NCBI RefSeq assembly: GCF_009796285.1
Contig: NZ_CP047020.1
Coordinates: 5,580,001 to 5,644,000, forward strand
Direction: 5' to 3'
DNA from: Streptomyces broussonetiae
GTDB taxonomy: Bacteria; Actinomycetota; Actinomycetes; Streptomycetales; Streptomycetaceae
DNA length: 64,000 nucleotides
Made by a program: the position numbers and the translations under genes. Of the stretch, positions 62,925 through 64,000 are shown one piece after another (position 1 is the stretch's first letter; the number at the start of each line of letters is the position of its first letter). A model generated the notes under the pieces. It ran no database searches, was not told the DNA's origin, and saw nothing but the letters and a program-made list of their open reading frames with translations.

Positions 62925-63368
62925 GTGCGTACGTACAGCCCCAAGCCCGGCGATGTGACGCGCCAGTGGCACGTCATCGACGCTCAGGACGTTGTCCTGG
63001 GTCGTCTCGCCACCACCGCCGCGTCCCTTCTGCGGGGCAAGCACAAGCCGATCTACGCGCCCCACGTCGACACCGGTGACTTCGTCATCATCATCAACGC
63101 CGACAAGGTGCACCTGTCCGGCAACAAGCGGACCCAGAAGATGGCGTACCGCCACTCCGGCTACCCGGGTGGTCTGCGCTCCGTCCGTTACGACGAGCTG
63201 CTCGACAAGAACCCCGAGAAGGCCATCGAGAAGGCCGTCAAGGGCATGCTCCCCAAGAACACTCTGGGCCGTCAGATGCTCTCGAAGCTGAAGGTCTACA
63301 AGGGTGACGTGCACCCGCACGCTGCGCAGCAGCCGGTGCCGTTCGAGATCACCCAGGTCGCGCAGTAA
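62925..63368 (+). CDS. rplM: 50S ribosomal protein L13
   Basis: 147 residues from the GTG at 62925: MRTYSPKPGDVTRQWHVIDA, and the signature MAYRHSGYPGGLRSVRYDEL. Early 50S assembly protein. It starts a two-gene operon with rpsI (42 nt downstream), the standard pairing. Confidence 0.98.
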   Translation: MRTYSPKPGDVTRQWHVIDAQDVVLGRLATTAASLLRGKHKPIYAPHVDTGDFVIIINADKVHLSGNKRTQKMAYRHSGYPGGLRSVRYDELLDKNPEKAIEKAVKGMLPKNTLGRQMLSKLKVYKGDVHPHAAQQPVPFEITQVAQ

Positions 63369-63410
63369 GTCCGGCCACCCCCTAAGACTGAAGAGAATCT
63401 GAGGAGAATC

Positions 63411-63926
63411 GTGGCCGAGACCACTGCCGAGCAGCCGATCGAAGAGATCGAAGACATCGAGAGCTACACCACCGAGTCCGAGGTTCCGGTGGAGGGTGAG
63501 TACACCTCCGAGTCCCTCGCCTCGCGCTTCGGTGAGCCCCAGCCCGCCGCCGGCCTGGGCCGCCGCAAGAACGCCATCGCCCGCGTCCGGATCGTTCCGG
63601 GTACCGGCAAGTGGAAGATCAACGGTCGCACCCTCGAGGACTACTTCCCGAACAAGGTGCACCAGCAGGAAGTCAACGAGCCCTTCAAGGTGCTCGAGCT
63701 CGAGGGTCGTTACGACGTCATCGCCCGCATCGCGGGTGGCGGTGTCTCCGGTCAGGCCGGTGCGCTCCGTCTCGGTGTCGCCCGTGCGCTGAACGAGGCC
63801 GACGTCGACAACAACCGCGGCCCGCTCAAGAAGGCCGGCTTCCTCAAGCGCGACGACCGTGCGGTCGAGCGCAAGAAGGCCGGTCTCAAGAAGGCCCGCA
63901 AGGCGCCGCAGTACAGCAAGCGCTAA
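63411..63926 (+). CDS. rpsI: 30S ribosomal protein S9
   Basis: 171 residues from the GTG at 63411 (GAGGAGAATC). The core begins near GLGRRKNAIARVRIVPGTGK; the first 45 residues are an acidic extension (IEEIEDIESYTTESEVPVEG) typical of actinobacteria. GGGVSGQAGALRLGVARALN and the C-terminal KKARKAPQYSKR, whose terminal Arg touches the P-site anticodon, are intact. Terminator follows. Confidence 0.98.
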   Translation: MAETTAEQPIEEIEDIESYTTESEVPVEGEYTSESLASRFGEPQPAAGLGRRKNAIARVRIVPGTGKWKINGRTLEDYFPNKVHQQEVNEPFKVLELEGRYDVIARIAGGGVSGQAGALRLGVARALNEADVDNNRGPLKKAGFLKRDDRAVERKKAGLKKARKAPQYSKR

Positions 63927-63949
63927 ACAGCAGCTGCCTGCTCGTACTC

Positions 63950-63996
63950 CGAACGCCCCGGCGGCACGCCACATGTGCCGTCGGGGCGTTCGTTTA
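63950..63996 (+). terminator. terminator after rpsI
   Basis: CGAACGCCCCGGCGGCAC (63950-63967) pairs with GTGCCGTCGGGGCGTTCG (63975-63992) with one mismatch, then TTTAT. Confidence 0.9.
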
Positions 63997-64000
63997 TCCC

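Overview
This is a high-GC actinobacterial chromosome segment, almost certainly Streptomyces or a very close relative. Codon third positions are strongly G/C, starts are often GTG or TTG, and the order rpmG - MaoC pair - murB - add - aspC - tRNA-Trp - secE - nusG - rplKA - rplJL - rpoBC - rpsLG-fusA-tuf - S10/spc/alpha clusters - truA - rplM-rpsI is the one I remember from Streptomyces genomes (the SCO46xx-SCO47xx block of S. coelicolor). All family names come from reading the translations; no database search was possible.

Layout. (1) 1-3110: an intact tRNA-Tyr, then a heavily decayed integrative element ending in a 47-bp copy of the tRNA 3' end. It holds a primase remnant joined in frame to an integrase tail, a GntR fragment, a DUF6233-like gene and a secreted DUF4232-like gene between 35-bp direct repeats. 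(2) 3110-17200: housekeeping and accessory genes: small hypothetical proteins, an NAD(P)-binding protein, a degenerate amidohydrolase, tRNA-Thr and tRNA-Met, rpmG, a two-subunit MaoC dehydratase, a TetR/MFS pair with matching operators, murB, a divergent reductase/TetR pair, a frameshifted pseudogene, adenosine deaminase, an aspartate-type aminotransferase and tRNA-Trp. (3) 17300-36570: secE-nusG-rplK-rplA, a lipoprotein gene, rplJ-rplL with a leader and attenuator, rpoB-rpoC, a two-gene insertion, then the str operon rpsL-rpsG-fusA-tuf. (4) 36570-44045: an accessory island between tuf and rpsJ. It has a broken HTH gene, a WhiJ-type regulatory triad (anti-sigma-like ATPase, XRE regulator, DUF397 protein), a small membrane protein and a cassette of WXG100-like and DUF6571-like proteins. 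(5) 44045-63996: S10, spc and alpha operons through rplQ, then truA, a membrane-anchored secreted protein on the other strand, and rplM-rpsI.

Most genes build or drive the ribosome, RNA polymerase and Sec translocon. They are organised in long operons with 1-nt stop/start overlaps, punctuated by intergenic hairpins that look like attenuators.

Most notable observations: Asn at RpoB residue 442, where Streptomyces and most bacteria have the rifampicin-contact Ser (E. coli 531); a 25-nt leader element shared by the str and S10 operons; the in-frame primase-integrase chimera in the relic at tRNA-Tyr; the WXG100/DUF6571 cassette with internal paralogy inside the ribosomal region; and two TetR loci with matched twin operators.
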